64,000 bases of DNA from Grifola frondosa (taxonomy: Eukaryota > Basidiomycota > Agaricomycetes > Polyporales > Grifolaceae), in assembly GCA_001683735.1 (NCBI GenBank), contig LUGG01000044.1, positions 62,001 to 126,000 of the forward strand. Direction: 5' to 3'. The translations under genes and the position numbers were made by a program. Position 1 is the first letter of the stretch, and each line of letters starts with the position of its first letter. Shown here in pieces: positions 37,100 through 48,700 of the stretch. The notes below the pieces were generated by a model. That model did not search any database and was not told the origin of the DNA. It saw only the letters and a list, made by a program, of their open reading frames with translations.

Positions 37100-38423
37100 G
37101 CCTTTGAAATGACACAACTCCGCGATACAGAATGGGAATCGCTCCGAAAAGTATGTATCATTATTCGGAGGCGATCCGACGGAAGTGACCATGTTACACG
37201 ATCTCATAGATCAAAAGCTGGGGTGAAAGCGCGGGCGCGGTGTCCGTGGCCGTGCAGATGCTTACAGTCAATACAGAGGGGCCCTTCCGCGCCGGGTTCA
37301 TGAATTCAGGTTCTGTGCTTCCGGAAGATCGATACCGCCCAGCTGCAAGAAACCTACGACTTCATCGTTTCAGACATGAGGTGTTCTTCCGCGAATAACA
37401 TGCTGCAGTGTCTGCGAGAAGCGCCTCTCGGCGATGCGGCAGTGGACAAGACGCCCACGATAAGCTCTCCTCAGGTGCAGTCAGAATATCTATGTATCGA
37501 CTTTGATTTACCTTTGTGTAGTCTCTTGCCATCTCGTGGTTTCCCCGTGCAGATGGTGTTTTCCTCAAAGATGACGATGAAGTACTGCTGTCACAGGGAA
37601 AGGTAGCGGAAATACCGTCATTGATGCGCATCTCATAGCGATGCAGCTGCTTGGCCTAACGTCTCACGAATCTCATAGGCGATGTCGAAGATGAAGGTAC
37701 GCTCTTTTCTTTGTCGCTGCTAAACATATCGTGAGAGCTCACATGAACTAAGCGTTGCTTAATGTCTGATGCCTCCGATGTCGACAGTACCGATGCCGAG
37801 CTGGTGGACTACATAACCGGCAACTACCCTCACGGCGTCACGCGTGCCGATGTTGATAAGCTTTTGGAATGATATCCTGCGGACCCTGCGGTAGGATCTC
37901 CATATGGCACAGGAAATAACTTCACCTTCACCAAGGAATACAAGCGCCTCGCCTCATTCCAGGGTGATCTCATTTTTCAAGCGCCACGGCGCCAAATGCT
38001 CCAACAGCTGTCGTGCAAAGTTCATACATGGTCTTTCAGCAAGCATCCATTCTTCAGTGACGGGAGGTAGCACGTTGACTCCTCAAACAGTCAGCAAACG
38101 CCTGAAAGTTCCTGGAATAGGTGCATGAGTAACTCGCTCCACGTAAAGCGTTCCTTCACATACTCATCTATTTTGCGAAGCCGCACGGCACTGACCTGGA
38201 AAACGTATATGGCGGCGGAGACATGGCCGACTACCTCATCCGCCTCGTATCCACTTCAAACCCGAATGGCGCTACGGGTATTGATTGGCCTCCATACACC
38301 GAGGGCGCCCCTCACCTCCTGGACTTTCTCGACGGCAACGTCTCATTGAAAATTGGCGAGGATACGTTCCGGAGGGAGGCGACTGAATTCGTCACCGAGC
38401 TAAGTTTAGCCCATTCGCGTTGA
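37100..38423 (+). pseudogene. Carboxylesterase/lipase type B pseudogene, 5' truncated
   Basis: Remnant of a type B carboxylesterase (alpha/beta hydrolase). It starts abruptly with LRDTEW and YVSLFGGDPTEVTM; the N-terminal third is absent. The nucleophile elbow WGESAGAVSVAVQ (Ser codon 37228-37230) is preceded by a frame-breaking 25-base insertion at 37194-37218. Then follow EGPFRAGFMNSGSVLP, LQCLREAPLGD, DGVFLKDDDEVLLSQGKVAE, GNNFTFTKEYKRLASFQGDL, a His region (APHGTDLENVYG) and the ending DWPPYTEGAPHLLDF...VTELSLAH with TGA at 38421-38423. An in-frame TGA sits between LLE and YPADP (about 37870) and a TAG after FFSDGR (about 38068). The order matches the family throughout, so the gene is a true but decayed copy. 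Confidence 0.85.
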
Positions 38424-39959
38424 CGCGTTGATGGCCGAGATGGAACAGCAAGCACTCGAGAAGCCTGAATGGACGCATAATACTTGACTCGTGTTGAGGT
38501 CGGTATGGATGTACCCAGCCAGCTCATTTGCAGTAATGTATGAAGATTGGATTTCGCCTCCTTCCCGCAATCATTCTGTGATTCCGCGATCATTGTCTCT
38601 GGATTTCTGTCTCCAATGCTGGATGGTTCAAACATATATTCCAGATTCCTGAGTACGTTGACAGCGAGTTATCGAAGGCTCGAGGTCGCAATTCAGAAGC
38701 TACCCTTTCGGATGCGGAGACAGAAAAGGGGGACAAGTCATTGCATTGCATGTTTGTACATTCCACCTATCATAGGGTAATGCCCCAGAGTGCTTAAAAC
38801 GGGGGTGAAAAAAAGAAAAAAACATACCCTGTCTACAAGTGCCTGCACCGCCTATTCTGCAGCTTTGGTCCATCTTGACACAAATATCTGGCTATTAGTG
38901 ATGTCAGCTTCTAAAGTTTACATTCAATTAGTTTGCGAAACTTTATCTCTGATGATTGCAGGCAGAGGGCTGCTGTGGGGAGTTAAAAGTACACAATCTA
39001 GCTACAAATAGTAGCAGATTGCTGCCTCTGATACTCCCATGAGCCATACACCCCGAATCTCAAATCGATGAAATACTCCAAATACGTTGGCGATCACATA
39101 AATATGGACGGCAACAGAGAGCCGGTTCCGAATTCGTTCCGCTGTGGACCAAATCTAAGCCCAAAAAACGTTGTTGAGCATTTGACGTGAAGCAATGCTT
39201 GTGATACAGGAAAGACGGAAGATGACTCACCGGTGAAGTAGACTCATACGCAGGGAAGAGACTACAAATTGCCATCGTGTGAGAGCAACATCCGCTCCGA
39301 ACATTTCGAACGTAACCGATGGGAACCTCAGCGTTAGTTGGTAAATTCAGGGAACATAAAGGGGACCGTGTGCTGGATGCTAAACTAGCTCGCGAACCGG
39401 CCCGCGCAGGTATATGATATAGCGAAGCGCGTGTGGGATGCAGCAAGAGCCTCGGAGCGCAGGACGTTACGGAACTCAATACGTCACCTGTCAGTCAAAT
39501 AAGGTAGTTATGTCAACCTCACATGTGTACGCTCGCAAATGAGACGTTCAGGAAGGCGAGACCGACCATCTTTATTGGCATTCCAAGGAGCCTGAGCCGT
39601 TTCTTGCCCGCGAAGGTCCAATAGCATCAGCGAATGCTGTCTGTCCCAGATGAGGAGAGAAGATACTTATATCACCGTCGAGCGTTTACCAAGAAAAGAC
39701 ATAGCTGATCGATTCTGCAACGTAAATGCGACAAAGCCTCTTATCCACATTTAATGTTTATCCTTCTGAGCATCGGATTAAGTACTCATCTTAATATATG
39801 CATCTTGAGAGCTCCAGCCTCTGAATGTCAATTGTTACACGTCGAGATGAGTTCGGTCCGAATTGGGTTTGCATTTCGGCAAGCGCCGGGATTACTGTTC
39901 ACCGCTTCAGTGACGAGGGAAGTTACACAAATCCACCTAAGTATATGTAATCGGCTCAC
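38424..39959. other. Intergenic, nothing recognised
   Basis: About 1.5 kb with short frames only; the 139-codon minus-strand frame at 39060-39479 has no family features. Confidence 0.5.
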
Positions 39960-40207
39960 ACAAGCTCATGCCACGTACGCGACCGGCGTGCACAACGCGG
40001 CGATGAAAAAACCCAAGTATCACGCTCAGCCGCCCATGATGAATTCCTGCAATTAATCGAACACAAGCGGCAGTGCATCATGCTGTGAAGCGCTAGTACT
40101 CACACGTTTCTTGAATGGTGCTCTGAAGACAGCGGCATTGCAAGGGAAATCGTGCAGGTGAGCAGCGTCATAGTCGGTCATATTCACAGCAACGAATTCT
40201 CCATGCA
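39960..40207 (-). pseudogene. Possible relic of a small single-helix membrane protein
   Basis: On the minus strand an ATG near 40173 starts MTDYDAAHLHDFPCN...FRAPFKKR. A donor GTGAGT and an acceptor TTGCAG bound an intron of about 70 bases. The next exon reads EFIMGG, then two stops, then YLGFFIAALCTPVAYV, a hydrophobic segment. The layout (short soluble start, one helix) resembles small mitochondrial inner-membrane subunits, but I cannot assign a family. The two in-frame stops argue for decay. Confidence 0.25.
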
Positions 40208-41128
40208 GCTTGATTGTAACTTAGGTCTAGTCAAATCCATTCCAACTGCTCACTTGAAACAGAGACTAGCCCCCACCACCTTCGACCGCGTCTCAAGATC
40301 TCCCACGACGACATCCCCTCCGAGACGAACGACCAGCGCCGTCCTCCCCGCCCACCCGCGTCCCACAAACCCCCACAGATTAATCCTCACGATGCTTCCG
40401 CTCCGCCAGATCGCGACGCCAATCCGAAGAGGCACCGATCGCCAAACGCGCCCAGATCGCCGCCCAGCCTCCGATCTCGCACGGCGGGCATCCGCCCCGC
40501 CCCCGCGCGCACTCCGGCGAAGCAGGGGTGCGGGCGACACGCGGCATGCGCGCGGTGGTCATGCGGAGTACTTATTGGGGCTGGACGGTAGCACGGAGAT
40601 TTTCCAGATAGGCCTTATCGTTTGCGGCGTATGCGGATCCCACGTACCCGTGACCAGGTCTGCCGAGCCGGTGGTAACGACATTATGCGAGCACAATACA
40701 TGCAATTGATCGTCGCAGGGAGAAGCATTCGCGTACGCTGAGCCCCACGCCCAAGATTAACTCGCTACAACACAAGGCGAGGTAAAGGCATAGCTACAAC
40801 CAAGCATTGTTATTGCACGGCTACTTGATACACGCATTCGCGGTATAATACAGATTCGCATCACTTCACAGCAGGACGACAGAGGGTATACGTATTAACA
40901 AGACTGTCCGCGCGACAATAGCATCCAGGCGTTAGATCATCACATGTCATGAGCACGCAGTGTCTCTCAAGGCAAACAAGAAGGCCGACGAGTCGGCACC
41001 CGACTGACCTCGGACATTACGGCGCCTCAACTAGCGCGCATCAAACACGCAGAGAAGGGCAGGTCGGGATCCCACCGTGCAGCCCGCACGCGATCGTCGC
41101 ACACGTAAGACCGCACACGAGCTCAGCC
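40208..41128. other. Intergenic, CpG-rich
   Basis: C-rich on the plus strand between about 40260 and 40560, giving long chance frames on both strands. No family features. The rest is the 3' flank of the second C2H2 gene. Confidence 0.45.
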
Positions 41129-42740
41129 TTACGAGCCCGAGCGCCCACCGCCCTCATGTCCCCGATGCGGCCTTGAGCTTGGGCTGGGCAGCGACTCGGG
41201 GAACGCAGGCCGCAGCGCAGTTGAGATCTGCGACGAACAGCTGCACCCAGGCACGTTGCACGACTGCGACCGTGTCCGAGTCGCGCCTGCGCGCCCCGAC
41301 GGGTCGTAATCGTACGGGCCAGGCATAGGCGATGAGCGCGAGCGCAGCCTCAGCCTCTCTGCGCGGGCACTCAGATCGTCCGGCGCTTCATCCCGAACGC
41401 TCGAGATGACCTCCCTGCGTGCACGACCCTCGTGCTCTTCCTCATCCGATTCATCGAACTCGGACCGTATTGGAGAGCGAGGTGTGGTGATCGGCGAGTA
41501 TGTGGTGGCAGTGCGCGGAGGAGATTGCCCGTAGGAATCTGCTGTTGAGAGTGGGGGCGAAGGGGAGACGGATGGTGGTTGGATCATGCGGGCGACAACA
41601 TCTCGCCGACGAGCGGTGAGATGGTTCCGATAATGCCTCCGCATGTTCGAATTGACGTTGAACGTACGATGACAGCCAGGATAGTGGCACTCAAACGCTG
41701 CATTCACCCACGAAAGTCAGCGAGATGTCACAATGGGATGGATCAAACGAACGACGCACGCTTTGCGCCCGTATGGGTGTTGACATGGATGCGAAGGCTG
41801 CTCGGCCGGTTAAATCGCTTGTGGCAATGAGGGCAGCGGTGGCGTTTATCGTCCGTGACACCTCCCAGGGCCTGCTGCTGGTGCGGATGCTGTTGCGCAG
41901 CTAGCCGCTGTAAACTCTGAGCGCTCCCAGACGTCGTGGGTGCGGACAGATATGGGTTCGCCGAATAATTCGGAGGATACGGCATTTGCGTTTGGGGCAC
42001 GATCTGGCCCCCATTGACGTTCTCAGGATGCATGAGCGCATTTGGCGCTCCAACCGGACTAAGCTGTACTCGGAAGGTCGGACGGGCTTTCGTAATCGAC
42101 GTCACGAACGACTCGCCCGACACACTGCTATGCAGGCCAGCATAAGCGTTGGGATTCGCTAATCGCGGAGGGGCCGTCGCACTGGCACTCGAGGCAACAT
42201 TCTCGAGATGAGCGGTAAGCGGGTGCGGACGCAGGACATCGAACGAGTATGGAGACGATATATCGTGCTGGTAGCTGATACTGTGTCCGGCAGAGGATGC
42301 TGGACCGTGGGATGGGGATCTGCAGCAGAGCGCCGCGCACGGCGGATGGTGCTCTCCGCCATGCGCAGCGAAATGCGGTGCGCGTGCTGCGTCAACCGGA
42401 GAAGTAGGATAGCCATCACGGGTCAGGCCCGCCTGACCTGGGGCAGCGAGAAGCATGCGCGGTGAATATGCCTGCGATAGCACCTACATCAGTTGGGAAC
42501 GCACCATCCGGAGCAAATGCACGCACCGCTGGATCACTTGGGTTGCGCCGTGAGAAGGCAACAAGGTTCTCGGAGTTGAATAAGTGCCATCTCCAGGACG
42601 CGATGGAGGGCCTCTCATCAGATGCTCTGTTGTCTATTATTGAATGGATGACATCGCTTGGAGGATCGACGACGCTTACCAGGAAACAGCTCGCTGATGC
42701 TGGGAAGCGAGACACGGGCTGCGGATGTGGGACGAGACAT
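41129..42740 (-). CDS. C2H2 zinc-finger transcription factor, paralogue 2
   Basis: A probable transcription factor. Exon 1 (42740-42680) encodes MSRPTSAARVSLPSISELFPG. A short second exon ends ...SHGATQ before an intron of 54 bases (about 42528-42475) with a phase-0 junction to VLSQAYSPRMLLAAPG. The third exon is Pro/Ser/Ala-rich and carries finger 1 CPHCHKRFNRPSSLRIHVNTH and linker TGAK. An intron then separates it from finger 2 CHYPGCHRTFNVNSNMRRHYRNH in the last exon. The C-terminal part contains an acidic stretch (FDESDEEEHEG), then TRSQSCNVPGCS and STALRPAFPESLPSP, stop at 41129. The finger residues (Asn-Arg-Pro-Ser-Ser-Leu helix in finger 1; NSNMRRHY in finger 2) are nearly the same as in paralogue 3. 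It is divergently oriented to that gene across 10 kb. Confidence 0.87.
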
Positions 42741-45700
42741 GACGAGGAGGACGGGGGCGGGGCGATGAGAGGGTGGGATAAGCGAGGAGGGGACACGGGG
42801 GATGTCATGCAAGGAGACCTTTATAATGGAGATACTTATAGTTGACTGGCCAGTGCCACAGCCGCATTCAGAACCCGAACCCGAGAATCGAGATTGCAAA
42901 TATCGGTATGACATCTAAGATCTTCCTCCTTCCGGAAGGTAGTATGACCATTCGATTTGCTGCCGAGGTGCCGCGTGTCAACTGCCGAGGACGGTCTAGC
43001 CAATCCTATCGCGCCCATCGCCTGTGTGGACGCCCGACATCCCCATAAGCGGCAACTGATTTTCGCCCCAGATATAACATGCAAACTGCATCCGCATACA
43101 CCCCGGTGCCCGAGGGGTCCAGAATTTGATAACTCCCGCGTTGGCCACGGACGTGAGTACGGCAGCACGACCATTAGCACGGGGCAGATGACTCGCGCGA
43201 ATATGACCCGTTTGGTGAAATTACCGAGCTCATCGGAGGGGGGTCTGAATCGCTCGAGGCAGGATTGTTATCGCGGCGCGGAGCTCGAGAAGATGGATGC
43301 GCGCAGACGAACATACTGACTAAGCGAGGATCCAAGGATGAGAGTTGCGTGGCAGGATGCCAGCATCCCGGGGAGCGATCGCAAGAACCCACGACTGCCC
43401 AATCCGGATGCCGCTCGCAGGAAAGCAGCCCCTCGTGATCACCGCGCACGGCCCGCGCACGCACTACAGACGCACTAGGCCGCGTAGAGACTCTTAAAGA
43501 GGCATCCTAGTCCCTCATTAGGCAGAATGCAGGTACACCCCATCCGAGCAGCGGCCGCAAAACGTCACCACGAAGCATGCGCGCGGGAACAACACGCCCC
43601 ATATCAGGAAACTCCACAGCAGGATTGTCGCTGATCGGCGTTTTCCACAAATGATCGTCTCCCACCCGAGGACGCCGGACATCCTGACGTTCCCCCACAT
43701 ATGCCACCGGCCTATGTCCATATTCCTTCTATGGAACGAAAATCCGGCCCCGGGAATTGAATCATTGCGCCGGCCGGTCACCCGAGTAGTATATCCTGCA
43801 CGGCTGCAACAACTGGTCAGCGCAGAACAACATCCAGTGCGTCAACTGCACAGGTGGGCATGAGTGGCTGGCCGCAGTCAGAATTTCCGTTACTCATCGA
43901 CCCACCATTCCGCCGAAACTTTACGTCTCCAAATGCTCAGTCAGGCGCGAATCAAGCACGGATTCAGCCTCGCTGCAGCCTTCCCTACCACACGCAGTGC
44001 GTCACGCAGATCACATCGCACGGGCACCACGGAGAAACGCCGCCGATTTTCCATGATTTAGTCCGACGACCGTCGTGAGACTCCCAGCGGCCATTGCGTG
44101 GACGTCGGCTGCGAGAAACCTGGAAAAAGGGAGCCTGTGCGCTGTGAGAGGATGTGCGGAAGGTTCCCAGGAAGGTTTGTCAGGATACGGCGGCGTAAAG
44201 TCAACGAGAAAAGAACTCGCACCGGCTCATGCGAGTCGTGCGACGTCCGCGAGACTCTCACTCCGGCAGCCGGCGCTTTCTTAAAGCAGTTCAACTCTTG
44301 CCCGCGATTGACACGGCGATTGCAAGTCAAGCACGCACGCAGCTGGGCTTTATCGATGGGCGCGGTGGGATCAGGTGCCAGAGGTCGACCTCATGGCGGC
44401 CGCGATGAGTGACGTGACGTGACACTCGGTCACTAATATGAAGGCCGCTTGCTCCCGCGCAGGCGTGATCTGATCTCCTTCCTGGTTCGATGATCCACGT
44501 CTCACATCATCCATCACGCGCTCTCTACAATTCTACGATATATACAAGGCCGCTACGTGCTTGACGACCCCGGCGCAATACAGATGGAGGCACAAGCTCC
44601 GGACGTCTTGCAAATTTTGTCGAAGAGAAGAGGTATGCACGTTGTCTGGTAAGCTGCGTGCATTCCGGACGACCTATTCGCTCCTCGCGATCCCTGGAAC
44701 GTCCGGCTATTATCACCCAAGACTTCATTGCTGCCTCCATGGAATGCCCTGTTTTGCTTAACGGAGGAATGTTCTCGTTGCCAGGTCCGCATATTCACAG
44801 CAACAGCAGAACCATGTGGCACATGGTCATCGGGGGCAGATCCCGCGGAGGAAGTGCGACTTCGGTTGGAGTGCGGCCAATCCCCATTTTTCATTCTTTC
44901 GCCCAGCTTACATCCACCCGCCCGTGCACACACATTCGCCAATCTTCGCGTGTTCTCCAGCGCGGTAATGAAGCCTAGAATCTGCGAAGGATGCGGAGAA
45001 AAACACGCTAGGGCGCTCCTGCGTGTGCCCCCGACCGCGATATGTATTGTATTCTGTTCGGGTAAGGTACGTGCGCACGCCTACCGGATTCCTTTCTGCT
45101 GCTCCAACCTTCGATGTATCGTGCTTCGCTGTCGAATAACCTCGTGTCCTCGTCCACCTCCGATGCGCCGGCGACAACGTGCGGACGACACTCGACAGCG
45201 TTGAGGCCGCATTATCGTTTATTCGCCGCGCACTCTCGCTTCCAGTCTGCTGTTCTCCCGTCCCACATCAGGATCCTGCCATCGCACAACAAGTACTGCG
45301 CCCCGGGATCCACGCAGCGTCGTAGCCCCATTAGGCAATTTGACGTCGCACGGGTAAGTAATGGGAATAGGGCGATTCAGGTCCTCGAATTCGAAGGCAC
45401 GGGATCTGAATTTTATCTGAAGCGCCGAGAGAAATTAGGGCGCCCTCCGACCGCCATCGGTGCTCGGTATGGCAATGAGTCGCCGGACAGACTCCGTGCT
45501 GGCTGCCCGCCGCTAGTCACATGCCGACGCGGCCTGTCGCACTTCACCGTTGCGACATCCACATGAGCACGTTACCTATGCGCGTTAGTGCGCGTTACCT
45601 GAGTGCGTTTGCTGAGTCCATGTCCGCTATAGGTGGGATACTAATACGTATCCCACATACCACCTCAAAAATTCCTCCCATCATGGCTGTTCCGAGAACA

Positions 45701-48700
45701 GCCGTCGCTGGAGACCATGTCAGTTCCATCACTGTCTTGCGAAGCCCATTTCTTGGAACACCCCTCCCTCTGGGCTGGTATTTCGCTGCTTCATCGGACT
45801 CTCCGGCGGACAACGGATCTTCTACTGCGCGCAGTTCCGTCTTGACACTCCGCGTCGGGCCCTGCGGACCTTTGATCTTAGTTGGCAGTCCGCGGCGTTG
45901 TCGGCCATCGCTCAATGTTGGATTCTGCCATCATGTCAACGCAGAATGGATGGTGGCAATTTTCAGCGCGGTGGCAGCGTATACGCAGTTCACCTGTATT
46001 GTTGTCATTTGGCGGATCAGCTTGCGGTGACACCAATACATCGGGTACGCTGTCGTGCCCATTGTTCCAGTCATCTGTCCGCACAATGTCATCAGGCATT
46101 ATCGATGCGACTGATACAACACAATCTTTAGCCGGGACAGGTCGTCCTGATTCGCCTTGACATGAAAAGAGATGCAGGGGCGCTGCTCGACATCTCACCG
46201 TGTTTGGTCGTCGTCGTCCAACAGCAGCATCAATCACTTGCAGGCTTCGCCTCCGGATGGACAGGAGATGGGAAGTGGCAATCGGGCGTGGCGTTAACAG
46301 TTTATATCGAGTATGATATCTGGATGATATCTCCCGCTTTATTCGCATCTTTATTCCTCACGAACACAAGGACAGCATGGGCGGCGGCAGACCACCGACA
46401 TCAGTTGGTCTCCATCAGCCGATGATGGTCTGCCTCCATCTGATCTCCCGCCATATGCGGGCCAGACAAAGCGGTCGGATCCATCTCGTGGACTCCAACA
46501 TACGGCCAGTATTTTCACCCATCTGTAATTCGCCTCTAGGAATGTTGTATTTACGTGTTTGCCGCAGGCATCTCCTTATGGGAGGTATCGAACCGCCCAA
46601 ATGGTCCTGTGCCCCTAGCGGTCGATCCTCGTGTTAGGCACCATTCTTCTGTCCTAGCAAGCTCTGTGTGCTCCGCGTGGTACGCCTACGCTATGTCAAT
46701 CTAACATAGAATGGAGCGAATATTATTCGAGCCGGGCCTCCGAGACTCTAGTGCCCCCCTTTACCCAGGCCCAGATCTGTGTGGTGGTCGTTGCTCGCTT
46801 CCTCGCTGCGATCTGTCCTTGGCCCTCACCTATGGCGGAGACTAGCATTAGTGGAGCGTTGCCTTTGCGTTTTCGGACCTCGCTTATCTGTGCGTATCTC
46901 GAAATCAAACCTACACTCAGGAGGTTTCTCTCCATCGCCTGGAATCTCTCCGACCCATCGGCAATATGATATTCCATATCTCCTTTCGGCTGCGCGACCA
47001 TATCTCATTGCGCTCGTCACCGCTCCTGCGTGTCACGCAGCCCAGCCCCGCGTATAGTCTGAGTAATTTGGAATTAATTGTGTCATGCATTTTGGTACGC
47101 ATGTCGTTTGCACCGTTCTGCTTCCGCACACTGAACCGCAGGATATTCGTAGACCCATTTGGCCCAAATTCCGGTTTGGCCATAAGCTTCACTGCGGGTA
47201 CATGCAGCCACCGCCTGTCCCAATAATGGCAATTATGCAATCCGCGGACACCTGCCCCAAGGGCTATGAGCTCAATTCACAGACTTGCGAAACTAGTGCT
47301 GCTACTGTTGCAGGTGAACACCCGATCAGATCAACCGGACGAAGGCAGTGGCCAGCGGCGGAGTCGCGTTTCATGAATATGGCACCGCAAGTACAGGTTC
47401 AGCCACATATCGTTTGCCATTCTATTTTAAATGTTGGGTTCCCTGAGCTGCATCTGTCTAAAGCCCCACGGATGCTCCACACCGTCTCTGCGCACGCAGC
47501 AAGTATGCGTTGCATGGTAGCTTTTCCCCTGGGCTCGTCATACCTGCTCCAAGTCGACCCTGAGTATATTGAGCCGCCCTGGCTACCCCATGGTGCGATG
47601 GCGTCTTCACTCTGCAAATTTCTGCCTCGTGTTTCTTGGGACCCTTGCGCAACGTGTGGTTTAGCGCCGAACGCAGCTCTTGCGCAAATGGGAAGCGGGG
47701 TGGCTCGAGAGTTGGGTGGGTACCCTTGTTTTCGCTAGCTATTTCTGACAGTATGTCTCAGACGTGTTGGCCGAAATAATCCATGCGTGTGGTTGACAAT
47801 CAATCATTTTGAATCAGATTTCATACATTTCCACTCAAACACCTTCAAGCTCTCCCCGCAGCCCATATAGTTGCACCATTCCAAGTCATCTGGCGTAGCT
47901 CATCATGATCGAACCCTGCGCAGACCACGATAATGCAGCAGTGATACCGAGAATCCCCCCGCGCGAGTGCTATGATATAACGGGTCAAATCACTAGCGTT
48001 CCGTGCGCACCTTTGTCCCAGTCTCCCTGTGAGTGGATACCTTTCAAGTGGCGTAGATGTTCTCCCGGCTCCGATGACAACCAATTTGGCTGTAGCTCCT
48101 TGCGCCTATCTCTACGACGACATTTCCAAAGTCCTTCTCATGCTGCGCGTCCTCGATGTCGGAAATGATGGATATCGCATCATGGCGTAGATTTACGAAT
48201 ATGGCAGAGCTCACCACACCACGCGCCCGCTGCGATCCTCGGACTCGGACTCCTGCGGACTGTCTGACTCGTCCCGTGTGCCCTTACCTGGTGCCACGCC
48301 TATTGCCACATCCAAGGCGCAGAGAGACAGAATATCCTACAGGATGGCGGCGGGGATGGGTACTTGGAGCCAGTGGCTGCGCTATCTACTCTGGTCTGTT
48401 TCCTCGCGTCCGATTACGAGAATGTCGCTCGGGAGGCGGGCTTTATCTTGAGACTGTCATCTATGGCACTCCCATCGCTGATGCTCTGCACGTTCATATC
48501 CTGAAATAATATTCGTACCCCAATAGCAAAAACCTTAATTCGACGACATACGATTCTTTTTTCCTACGCTCTCTCCGTGCACTAGAGCGTGGTGCATGTC
48601 TACTGGCAGCAAACCTTCTGCTCCGGCGCCGCCACTCACTACCCGCCATGCCGTGCTCGTCGGGACATACGTGAAGTCACCTTCAGCGCCAAAATATCCG

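Noticed and set aside
40250..40710. Overlapping long frames on both strands near 40.3-40.7 kb
   Set aside because: A C-rich plus strand removes stops in several frames at once; no domain is present in any of them.
47085..47738. 217-codon frame in the gene-free stretch
   Set aside because: No recognisable family, no splice-supported neighbours, and a composition expected of chance frames at this GC content.
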